Under the pieces are notes generated by a model. That model saw nothing but the letters and a program-made list of their open reading frames with translations. It did no database searches and had not been told where the DNA came from. A program made the translations under genes and the position numbers. Below are positions 1 to 7,381 of a DNA stretch of 64,000 nt, piece by piece. Source of the stretch: Pasteurella sp030783905 (GTDB taxonomy: Bacteria > Pseudomonadota > Gammaproteobacteria > Enterobacterales > Pasteurellaceae); contig CP182107.1 of the NCBI GenBank assembly GCA_051122655.1, positions 1,116,001-1,180,000 on the forward strand, written 5' to 3'. Every line of letters begins with the position of its first letter. Within the stretch, counting starts at the first letter, position 1.

Positions 1-834
1 AAAATTACTGAAGAAGGGGTAAAATTTCAAAACCCAATTAATGGTGAGCGTATCTTCTTATCACCAGAAAAATCAATGGAAATTCAATATGATCTTGGCT
101 CCGATATTGTCATGATTTTCGATGAATGTACGCCCTACCCCGCCACCTTTGATTATGCGAAGAAATCCATGGAAATGTCGTTACGTTGGGCAAAACGTAG
201 TCGTGCTCGTTTTGATGAGCTTGGTAATAAAAATGCACTATTTGGTATCATTCAAGGTGGCGTTTACGAAGAATTACGTAAAGTGTCGGTTGAAGGATTA
301 GTCAACATTGGCTTTGATGGTTATGCGGTCGGCGGTTTAGCCGTCGGTGAACCGAAAGAAGATATGCACCGTATTTTAGAATACGTTTGTCCACAAATTC
401 CTGCCGATAAACCGCGTTATTTAATGGGGGTAGGTAAACCAGAAGATTTAGTCGAAGGGGTGCGCCGTGGTATCGACATGTTTGATTGTGTGATGCCAAC
501 ACGTAATGCGCGTAACGGGCATTTGTTTGTCAGTGATGGCATTGTCAAAATCCGTAATGCCAAATACCGTGAAGACACGAGCCCATTAGATCCAGAATGT
601 GATTGCTATACTTGTAAACATTACACCAAGGCGTACTTGTATCACTTAGATAAGTGCGGTGAAATTTTAGGTGCAAGATTAAATACCATTCATAATTTAC
701 GCTATTATCAACGTTTAATGGCACAAATTCGCCAAGCCATTGAAGAAGATCGTTTTGAGGCGTTTGTTCATCGCTTCTATGCCAAGATGGGTAAACCTGT
801 ACCGCCATTACAATTAGAACAACAAACAAACTAA
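1..834 (+). CDS. tgt: Queuine tRNA-ribosyltransferase (Tgt), 5' end outside the window
   Basis: Exchanges guanine 34 for preQ1 in the anticodon of Asp, Asn, His and Tyr tRNAs, the key step of queuosine synthesis in the cytoplasm. The frame is open from base 1, so about 100 N-terminal residues lie outside; 277 residues are visible against about 375 in E. coli Tgt. The conserved FDCVMPTRNARNGH segment, which carries the nucleophilic Asp, is encoded near 478-520. The zinc-binding CDCYTCKHYTKAYLYHL segment is near 595-650. The ATG at 76 is internal (QYDLGSDIVMIFDEC follows) and is not the start. In many relatives tgt is followed directly by yajC-secDF; here a 24-kb hydrogenase/nickel region intervenes. 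Confidence 0.97.
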   Translation, partial: KITEEGVKFQNPINGERIFLSPEKSMEIQYDLGSDIVMIFDECTPYPATFDYAKKSMEMSLRWAKRSRARFDELGNKNALFGIIQGGVYEELRKVSVEGLVNIGFDGYAVGGLAVGEPKEDMHRILEYVCPQIPADKPRYLMGVGKPEDLVEGVRRGIDMFDCVMPTRNARNGHLFVSDGIVKIRNAKYREDTSPLDPECDCYTCKHYTKAYLYHLDKCGEILGARLNTIHNLRYYQRLMAQIRQAIEEDRFEAFVHRFYAKMGKPVPPLQLEQQTN

Positions 835-892
835 TTTAATACGTCTCCTATTCATACCAATTATGAATAAGTGCTCACCGAGCGAGTACAAA

Positions 893-932
893 GGGGAAAT
901 CGCCAAATGTTTTCAAATAATGGCTATTTCCC
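893..932 (+). terminator. Hairpin downstream of tgt, probable terminator
   Basis: GGGGAAAT-C-GCCA (893-905) pairs with TGGC-T-ATTTCCC (921-932) across one mismatch, and a T-containing run (TTGCCTTTTT) follows. It probably ends the tgt transcript before the hyp genes. The rest of 835-1080 holds no gene. Confidence 0.5.
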
Positions 933-996
933 TTGCCTTTTTCCGTCTGGCTGATGTCATTTTTTAGTCTCCCCCACTCCATTTTTTATTATATTT

Positions 997-1010
997 CTGA
1001 TCAAGATCAG
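997..1010. promoter_or_regulatory. FNR-like box upstream of hypB
   Basis: CTGAT-CAAG-ATCAG is a perfect dyad matching the FNR core TGAT-N4-ATCA; only the outermost bases differ from TTGAT-N4-ATCAA. A possible -10 (TAATAA, 1035-1040) lies 24 bases downstream, close to the spacing of an FNR class II promoter. This suggests anaerobic activation of hypBDE. Confidence 0.6.
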
Positions 1011-1080
1011 ATACACCGTGCCCAATTTGTTGTCTAATAAATAATCATATGTAATCCTTAATGACAGAAAGGAGAGATTT

Positions 1081-1872
1081 ATGTGTACTACATGTGGCTG
1101 TAGCAGTGGACAAGTTCGTATCGGAGCACGACCTCATCATCATGAGGATGAACACAAACATCCCCAAAATCAACCGCACTTTTCACTGTCAACATTCCGC
1201 CCGGTGTCTTCCCAAACGGATACAGAAACACGTTTGCTAAAAATCGAGCAAGATGTGCTTGGCGAAAACAATCAATTCGCAGAATTAAACCGACAATTTT
1301 TTAAGAAAAATAATATGCTTGCATTGAATCTGGTTTCTAGTCCAGGTTCAGGTAAAACAACGCTGTTGACAAGCACACTCTTACAATTAAAACAGACTCA
1401 ACGCTGTTATGTGATTGAAGGTGACCAACAAACAGAAAATGATGCTCAACGTATTCGCGAAACAGGCGTGCCAGCCTTACAAATTAACACCGGTAAAGGT
1501 TGTCATTTAGATGCCAAAATGATTTCACACGCATTAGAAAAATTACAACCGCAGCAAGATAGCTTACTCTTTATCGAAAATGTAGGTAATTTAGTTTGCC
1601 CAGCCGAGTTTGACTTGGGTGAATACGCCAAAATAGCTATTTTGTCGGTGACAGAAGGGGAAGACAAACCATTAAAATATCCTCATATGTTTGCGGCGGC
1701 ACAAGTGGTGATTATTAATAAAATTGACTTATTACCTTACGTTACGTTTGATTTGGATAAATGTATCGCTTATGCAAAACAAGTAAACCCCAATATCGAG
1801 ATTATCTGTTTATCCTCCACTCGCGGTGACGGGATGGCGCAATGGTTAGATTGGCTGAATAAACATAAATAG
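1081..1872 (+). CDS. hypB: Hydrogenase nickel incorporation GTPase HypB
   Basis: GTP-dependent nickel chaperone that works with HypA to load Ni into the large subunit of [NiFe] hydrogenase in the cytoplasm. The N-terminus has the CxxCGC nickel motif (residues 2-7) and a short His-rich stretch (H19-H21, H25, H27). The Walker A motif SSPGSGKT is near 86-93, the G-domain metal site GKGCHLD near 140, and NKID near 220. At 263 residues the length is normal. The start follows a GGAGAG ribosome site. It is the first gene of hypB-hypD-hypE, with hypD 8 bases downstream. An FNR-like box lies about 70 bases upstream. Confidence 0.97.
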   Translation: MCTTCGCSSGQVRIGARPHHHEDEHKHPQNQPHFSLSTFRPVSSQTDTETRLLKIEQDVLGENNQFAELNRQFFKKNNMLALNLVSSPGSGKTTLLTSTLLQLKQTQRCYVIEGDQQTENDAQRIRETGVPALQINTGKGCHLDAKMISHALEKLQPQQDSLLFIENVGNLVCPAEFDLGEYAKIAILSVTEGEDKPLKYPHMFAAAQVVIINKIDLLPYVTFDLDKCIAYAKQVNPNIEIICLSSTRGDGMAQWLDWLNKHK

Positions 1873-1880
1873 GTAATATT

Positions 1881-2993
1881 ATGCAATTTGTCGATGAATT
1901 TCGTAATCCCGTGATTGCCCGCCAATTATTGGAGAAATTACGAAATTTAATGGAAAAACTACCGCAGTTTAATCAAGACCGTCCGCTTTATTTAATGGAA
2001 GTGTGCGGTGGACATACGCATACCATCTTTAAATTTGGTTTAAATCACTTATTACCAGAAAACATTCAATTTATTCATGGACCGGGCTGTCCTGTTTGTG
2101 TTTTACCAATGGGGCGTATTGATATCTGCCTTGAGATTGCCATGCAGCCTAATGTTATTTTTTGTACTTTTGGCGATGCCATGCGGGTAAAAGGGCGTTT
2201 AGGTTCACTTCTTGAGGCAAAAGCAAAAGGTTTTGATATTCGCATCGTTTATTCTCCCCTTGATGCCCTAGCCTTAGCTAAACAACACCCAACAAAACAG
2301 GTCGTGTTTTTTTCTTTAGGTTTTGAAACGACCATACCAAGTACTGCCATTACGCTGCAACAGGCAAGACAACAAAATATCAACAATTTTTTTATTGTTT
2401 GCCAAAACATCACGATTATTCCGACCTTACGTCAATTACTGTCTCAAGAGCAGGTTTTGATTGATGGATTTATTGCACCAGGTCATGTCAGTATGATTAT
2501 CGGTACCTTGCCTTATCAAGAATTAGTCGCGCGTTTTCATAAACCATTTGTGATTACAGGATTTGAGCCGCTTGATCTCCTACAAGCAACGGTAATGTTA
2601 GTAACACAATTTGTTGAAGGGCGTTGTGAAATTGAAAATCAATATAAACGTATTGTGCAATCAGAAGGTAACCTACTCGCGCAACAAGCGATGCACGACG
2701 TTTTTCAATTAAAAGTATCCAGTGAATGGCGTGGGTTAGGTGAAATTCCAGCATCAGGGGTGGAATTAACTTCAGCTTATCAACAATTTGATGCTGAACG
2801 CTATTTTGGCATTCGCCCACATAAAGTCGCAGATGACCCACTTGCACGTTGCGGTGAAGTGCTAACAGGACAATGTAAGCCCAAAGACTGTCCGCTCTTT
2901 GCTAAACGTTGTAATCCCGACACGGCTTATGGTGCATTAATGGTTTCTTCCGAGGGCGCTTGTTCTGCTTACTATCAATATTGTCGTGAATAA
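1881..2993 (+). CDS. hypD: Hydrogenase maturation iron-sulfur protein HypD
   Basis: Scaffold on which, with HypC, the Fe(CN)2CO group of [NiFe] hydrogenase is assembled. The signature motifs are present: CGGHTH (residues 42-47), GPGCPVC (67-73), and a C-terminal cysteine-rich region from about 322 (RCGEVLTGQC then CPLFAKRC) that binds a [4Fe-4S] cluster. At 370 residues it matches the family. It lies between hypB and hypE in one transcription unit; its partner hypC lies 17 kb away, just after fdhF. Confidence 0.97.
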   Translation: MQFVDEFRNPVIARQLLEKLRNLMEKLPQFNQDRPLYLMEVCGGHTHTIFKFGLNHLLPENIQFIHGPGCPVCVLPMGRIDICLEIAMQPNVIFCTFGDAMRVKGRLGSLLEAKAKGFDIRIVYSPLDALALAKQHPTKQVVFFSLGFETTIPSTAITLQQARQQNINNFFIVCQNITIIPTLRQLLSQEQVLIDGFIAPGHVSMIIGTLPYQELVARFHKPFVITGFEPLDLLQATVMLVTQFVEGRCEIENQYKRIVQSEGNLLAQQAMHDVFQLKVSSEWRGLGEIPASGVELTSAYQQFDAERYFGIRPHKVADDPLARCGEVLTGQCKPKDCPLFAKRCNPDTAYGALMVSSEGACSAYYQYCRE

Positions 2994-3025
2994 TATATAA
3001 CAACTTTAACAATAGGGAGGATCCT

Positions 3026-4039
3026 ATGCAAGACAACGTCATCAGGATGGCGCATGGGAATGGTGGCATACTCATGCAAAAATTGATTCAAACTTACTTT
3101 ATGGAGGCCTTTCATAATCCTTTCTTAGCTATCGCCGAAGATCAAGCTCGCCTACCTTTAAGCTATTTTCAGACAGGTGAAAAACTTGCATTTAGTACGG
3201 ACAGTTTTGTCATTGATCCTATTTTCTTTCCCGGTGGAAACATTGGCAAATTAGCGATTTGTGGTACCGCTAACGATATTGCAGTGAGTGGTGCCATACC
3301 ACAATTTTTCTCTTGTGGTTTTATTTTAGAAGAAGGATTTCCACTTTCTGACTTGGAAAACATTATTCAATCCATGGCAGACTGCGCCAAGCAAGCAGGC
3401 ATCCAAATTGTCACAGGCGATACAAAAGTGGTGCCTAAAGGGGCGGCAGATAAAATGTTTATTAATACCAGTGGTATCGGTGTCATTCCGCGCGGTCTGA
3501 ATTGGGGCATGGATCAAATTGCTGTGGGGGATCACATTCTTGTCAGTGGGACATTGGGTGATCATGGTGCAACAATTTTAAATCTACGCGAAAATTTAGG
3601 CATTCAAACCGATTTATGTAGCGATTGTGCGGTACTAAGCCCTTTAATTGAACGTTTACGCCCATTAGCAGGGATTAAAACCTTGCGTGATGCAACAAGA
3701 GGGGGCGTCAATGCCGTTTTACATGAATTTTGTTTTTCTAGCCAAAAAGGCATGCAAATTTATCAAGATAAATTGCCTATTCGTCCTGAAGTACGTGGAA
3801 TTTGTGAACTATTAGGTTTGGAGCCCCTCAATTTTGCTAATGAAGGAAAATTGGTAATGATTGTCAGCGCAGACAAAACCGCTGAAATTCTCACCGCACT
3901 TCGTTCCCATCCACTGGGTAAAAATGCGGCGCATATTGGTGAAGTCACTGCAGAAAGCAAAGTAAGCTTAATTGGTAGCTTTGGGCAAAGTCGTTTATTG
4001 GATTTACCCACTAATGAACCACTACCACGGATTTGTTAA
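3026..4039 (+). CDS. hypE: Hydrogenase maturation carbamoyl dehydratase HypE
   Basis: Takes the carbamoyl group from HypF on its C-terminal cysteine and dehydrates it with ATP to a thiocyanate, the source of the CN ligands. The protein ends in the diagnostic PRIC (residues 334-337), and an AIR-synthase-like fold is indicated by MAHGNGG near the start and by STDSFVIDP and GDTK motifs. A strong GGGAGG ribosome site precedes the ATG. The stop overlaps the end of the convergent hypF by 4 bases. Confidence 0.97.
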   Translation: MQDNVIRMAHGNGGILMQKLIQTYFMEAFHNPFLAIAEDQARLPLSYFQTGEKLAFSTDSFVIDPIFFPGGNIGKLAICGTANDIAVSGAIPQFFSCGFILEEGFPLSDLENIIQSMADCAKQAGIQIVTGDTKVVPKGAADKMFINTSGIGVIPRGLNWGMDQIAVGDHILVSGTLGDHGATILNLRENLGIQTDLCSDCAVLSPLIERLRPLAGIKTLRDATRGGVNAVLHEFCFSSQKGMQIYQDKLPIRPEVRGICELLGLEPLNFANEGKLVMIVSADKTAEILTALRSHPLGKNAAHIGEVTAESKVSLIGSFGQSRLLDLPTNEPLPRIC

Positions 4040-6354
4040 TCTGATAATAAAGCCCCTATGACGGCTTGACCGAGTGCAATCCCGCCATCTCCCATCGGAT
4101 ATTGGTGCGCACTCAGAATCTCAATATCTTGTAAATCTTGCTGAATCCAATAACGTAATAATTGGTTATGCCACACACCACCCGATAAAACAATTGTCTC
4201 TATTTGATGTTTTTCCGCTTGTCTACGTGCTAACTGGGCAAAAGCATGAGATAATAAGCGATGAAAAAGCCATGCTTTTCGCGTCTTATCCCCCTTTGCC
4301 GCTAACCAATATTGCCACAGTAAAGATAAATTGATCTGATTTTTTTCGTCTATCCACACGATATCTTTTTCAAAAGGCAGCGCACTTTTCTCCTGCGCCA
4401 TTTCGGGTTGTGTGATATGAGTACGCTGGTATTGCCACGCTAATGCTTCTAGCTGGCAAGCTGCCTCGCCTTCCCAGCTTATACATTGTTGATGTAAACC
4501 TAATGCACAAGAAATCGCATCAAATAAACGGCCGGTAGAAGAAACCAAAGGGGAATTAAGTGACTTATTTAATGCATTGATCAACACCTGCCAAGGTTTT
4601 TGTAGGAGAAATTCAGCTTCTGGATGTATTTGCCAATTCGGCACAAAACAATGAAAATGAGCTAATAAATTACGCCAAGGTTGTTTCGCTGCAAGATTGC
4701 CACCAAACCAAGGCACTGCTGGTAATCCCCCTAAATATTGGCAATTGGCTTTTTCCACTAGCAAACACTCTCCCCCCCATAATTGTTTATCTCCCATACC
4801 AATCCCATCCAACGCTAATCCAATCACTTTTTCTTTATAGCGTCCATGTTCTGCCAGCACGGCCATAATGTGGGCATGGTGATGTAACACTTCAACACAA
4901 GGAATTTGCCATTGTTGCGCGAGTTTTTTCCCTAAGCGATGGGTGAAATAATCTGGATGAGCATCAATGACTATTTTCTGTGCCTTGAATTGGTAAATTT
5001 GCTGAAAAAGATCAATGTTATTGACGATCTGTTGCTGAATTTGTTCGTTATCCGCATTTCCTAAATGTTGACTAACCACGGCTTGATTGCCACGTAACAA
5101 ACAAAATGTGTTTTTCAGATCGGCGCCTAACGCAAGAATAGCTTGCTGAGTTGAGGTTGATAATGCTAATTCATCAGGCACATACCCTCTTGCTCGACGT
5201 AACGTTTCTAGACCATCAAAGGCAACCCTGACCAAAGAATCATCTGCGCGCTGTAAAATATCGCGATTATGTAATAACCAATAATCAGCAAGATTGGCTA
5301 ATTCAATTACAGCACGTTCATTATCTAACACAGGGGGTAATCCTGTTTGGTTGGCTGATGTCATCACTAAAGGACGTTGAATCGCCCGTAATAATAAATG
5401 TTGTAATGGGTTACTTGGCAACATCACGCCAATTTCATTTAAATGGGGCGCAATTTCTGCCACAATTTGCGGTACTTTTTCTTTCGCCAGTAACAAAATC
5501 GGGGCAGCGGCACCTTGTAATAAGGCGCTTTCTTGTTGTGAAAGAGAGAATAAAAAGTGTAAATCTGGCACCATAATTGCAAAAGGTTTAGCTGGCCGCT
5601 GTTTGCGTTGCCTGAGTTGGATGACGGCCTCTTGATGAGTTGCATCACACACCAGATGAAATCCACCAATCCCTTTCATAGCGACGATTTTACCTTGCAA
5701 TAATAACGCTACCGCTTGGCTTATAGCCTTATCATGTTGACTTAAGGTTTCCTTTCCGTTACTTAACCAAATATGTGGGCCACATTTTGCACATGCATTT
5801 GGTTGAGCATGAAAACGTCGATTTGTAGGATCCTGATACTCTTTTTCACAATCAGGACAAAGCGGAAAGGCGCGCATGGCTGTATTGGGGCGGTCATAAG
5901 GCATTTGGCGGATAATGGTAAAACGAGGACCACAATGAGTACAATTTATGAAAGGATAATGAAAACGCCGATTATTGTTTTCGAACAACTCTTGTTGGCA
6001 AGCTAAACAGGTCGCGGCATCAGGGATAATCTGGGTATCCATCTGACCATGTTCACTTTCTCTAATAACAAACTTATCGCGAAATAAAGGGGTATCCCAT
6101 TGGGTCCAGACAATGTGATGTTCAGTAATTTGAGCCAGCGGGGGGCACTGTTGATATAAGTGCTGTACAAAGTGATTAAGTCTAGTTCGATTTGTTAAAT
6201 TATCTTCCAATAAAAGGCGAATGAGTACCCCTTCAGCATCATTATTTACATCACCTGCAAACTGATACTGTTGAGCAAGTAACCAAACAAAAGGACGAAA
6301 TCCTACACCTTGTACTTTACCTTTTATCCGAATTGCTACACCACGATAAATCAT
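4036..6354 (-). CDS. hypF: Carbamoyltransferase HypF
   Basis: Makes carbamoyl adenylate from carbamoyl phosphate and ATP and transfers the carbamoyl group to HypE. Domains in order: acylphosphatase (GKVQGVGFRPFVW near 12-25), two CxxC-x18-CxxC zinc fingers (about 105-190), a YrdC-like domain (KGIGGFHLVCDA), and a Kae1-like domain with HHHAHIMAVLAEH and LDGIGMG. At 772 residues it is slightly longer than E. coli HypF. I chose ATG at 6354; a GTG at 6357 is in frame, but GGTGGGG fits ATG better. It converges on hypE and diverges from hyfA. Its upstream region holds repeated CCTRAAGTAACTTTA elements. Confidence 0.96.
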   Translation of the reverse strand: MIYRGVAIRIKGKVQGVGFRPFVWLLAQQYQFAGDVNNDAEGVLIRLLLEDNLTNRTRLNHFVQHLYQQCPPLAQITEHHIVWTQWDTPLFRDKFVIRESEHGQMDTQIIPDAATCLACQQELFENNNRRFHYPFINCTHCGPRFTIIRQMPYDRPNTAMRAFPLCPDCEKEYQDPTNRRFHAQPNACAKCGPHIWLSNGKETLSQHDKAISQAVALLLQGKIVAMKGIGGFHLVCDATHQEAVIQLRQRKQRPAKPFAIMVPDLHFLFSLSQQESALLQGAAAPILLLAKEKVPQIVAEIAPHLNEIGVMLPSNPLQHLLLRAIQRPLVMTSANQTGLPPVLDNERAVIELANLADYWLLHNRDILQRADDSLVRVAFDGLETLRRARGYVPDELALSTSTQQAILALGADLKNTFCLLRGNQAVVSQHLGNADNEQIQQQIVNNIDLFQQIYQFKAQKIVIDAHPDYFTHRLGKKLAQQWQIPCVEVLHHHAHIMAVLAEHGRYKEKVIGLALDGIGMGDKQLWGGECLLVEKANCQYLGGLPAVPWFGGNLAAKQPWRNLLAHFHCFVPNWQIHPEAEFLLQKPWQVLINALNKSLNSPLVSSTGRLFDAISCALGLHQQCISWEGEAACQLEALAWQYQRTHITQPEMAQEKSALPFEKDIVWIDEKNQINLSLLWQYWLAAKGDKTRKAWLFHRLLSHAFAQLARRQAEKHQIETIVLSGGVWHNQLLRYWIQQDLQDIEILSAHQYPMGDGGIALGQAVIGALLSD

Positions 6355-6369
6355 CACGCCCCACCAAAC

Positions 6370-6384
6370 CCTAAAGTAACTTTA
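6370..6384. promoter_or_regulatory. CCTAAAGTAACTTTA element, copy 1, next to the hypF start
   Basis: Contains the 6-1-6 inverted repeat TAAAGT-A-ACTTTA. Its first 13 bases are identical to a stretch of the nimR-nikK promoter (21087-21099). It lies just upstream of the hypF ribosome site. Binding by the MerR-type regulator encoded at 20630 is an inference. Confidence 0.4.
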
Positions 6385-6431
6385 TATAATTCTTCATTTA
6401 AGTCTGCACATTTAATATTTTATTTAGCATA

Positions 6432-6446
6432 CCTGAAGTAACTTTA
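6432..6446. promoter_or_regulatory. CCTGAAGTAACTTTA element, copy 2
   Basis: Differs from copy 1 at one of 15 positions and lies 62 bases further from hypF. Its right end overlaps the palindrome at 6441-6458. Confidence 0.4.
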
Positions 6447-6458
6447 ATATATTAAAGT
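6441..6458. repeat. 18-base perfect palindrome upstream of hypF
   Basis: ACTTTAATATATTAAAGT reads identically on both strands. It is a candidate operator for a dimeric regulator, although the high AT content makes chance palindromes more likely. Confidence 0.5.
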
Positions 6459-6608
6459 AAGTAATGAAAATAAAGTAAAATATTATTTACAAAAATAAAA
6501 TTCATATAAATTTCAATCGGTTATAATAATTTAAATTTACAAAAATTTACTTATTCCTAATCAGAATATATTACTTTCTAATGTATTATTTTCTTATATC
6601 ATTATTTT

Positions 6609-6622
6609 TTGACATTAATCAA
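6609..6622. promoter_or_regulatory. FNR-like box upstream of hyfA
   Basis: TTGAC-ATTA-ATCAA differs from the FNR consensus TTGAT-N4-ATCAA at one position. It lies about 115 bases before the hyfA start, and a weak -10-like TATTTC (6641-6646) is placed about right for a class II promoter. It suggests anaerobic control of the whole formate hydrogenlyase operon. Confidence 0.55.
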
Positions 6623-6737
6623 TAAATAATGCATTAACTCTATTTCTTAAAATTTAAACAGAGTATCCTCTTAAAAAGAGTGGGTATTTATTTTTTTATT
6701 TTATTTTGTTTTGCAAGCAATAATCAGGGGGAGAAAT

Positions 6738-7340
6738 ATGAACCGTTTCGTCATTGCCGATCCCAGTGGTTGTATCGGTTGCAATACGTGTCTTGCAGCT
6801 TGTAGTGAAGTCCATAAAGCATTTGGTTTACAATCTCATCCAAGACTCACACTGATGCGTAATGAAGATATTACTGCGCCTTTAGTATGCCATCATTGTG
6901 ATGATGCACCTTGTGCCACTGTCTGTCCAGTTAATGCAATTAAGTTAGTCGATCGTACGATTCAACTTAATGAAAGCCTTTGTATTGGCTGTAAACTCTG
7001 TGCAATAGCCTGTCCATTTGGTGCTATCACGCCATCGGGTAGTACTGCCATTAATGCCCCAACCTATTACGAGCATTTTAATTTTAAAGATGCCGTCAGT
7101 CGTGATATCCGTGTTTCACCTGACAATAGTCAATTGCGTGAAACCTTAGCATGGCAACCGGGGGTTAAAGCAATCGCTGTAAAATGTGATCTATGCTATT
7201 TCCGTAAAGAAGGTCCAGCATGCGTTCAAGCCTGTCCAACAAAAACGTTATTTTTAATTGACAGTCAAGGTATTGAAAATGTCAGTTATAAAAAACGTGA
7301 GCACGAACTTGAAGCCGCACAACATCTTCATATACGGTAA
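6738..7340 (+). CDS. hyfA: Formate hydrogenlyase electron-transfer ferredoxin subunit (HyfA/HycB type)
   Basis: Carries electrons from the formate dehydrogenase FdhF to the hydrogenase module on the cytoplasmic side. It has four cysteine groups for [4Fe-4S] clusters: CIGCNTCLAAC (from residue 12), CHHCDDAPCATVCP, CIGCKLCAIACP, and CDLCYFRKEGPACVQACP. The 200-residue length and the opening MNRFVIADPSGCIGC match E. coli HycB/HyfA closely. An upstream TTG-type extension to 6711 is rejected because AGGGGGAG sits ideally before the ATG at 6738. It is the first gene of a thirteen-gene run in one direction. Confidence 0.93.
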   Translation: MNRFVIADPSGCIGCNTCLAACSEVHKAFGLQSHPRLTLMRNEDITAPLVCHHCDDAPCATVCPVNAIKLVDRTIQLNESLCIGCKLCAIACPFGAITPSGSTAINAPTYYEHFNFKDAVSRDIRVSPDNSQLRETLAWQPGVKAIAVKCDLCYFRKEGPACVQACPTKTLFLIDSQGIENVSYKKREHELEAAQHLHIR

Positions 7341-7381
7341 TCGATAGTCTATCGTTTTCATTTTGTTAAACGGAGTGAATT

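Larger units (their letters stand above)
6358..6737. promoter_or_regulatory. Divergent hypF / hyfA control region
   Basis: About 380 very AT-rich bases without a gene. They hold two CCTRAAGTAACTTTA elements (6370-6384, 6432-6446), an 18-base perfect palindrome (6441-6458) and an FNR-like box (6609-6622). I see no sigma-54 -24/-12 element (GG-N10-GC), although E. coli formate hydrogenlyase operons depend on sigma-54 and FhlA. Confidence 0.6.

Noticed and set aside
6640..6737. Sigma-54 promoter before hyfA
   Set aside because: No GG-N10-GC pair at the right spacing could be found in the AT-rich stretch.
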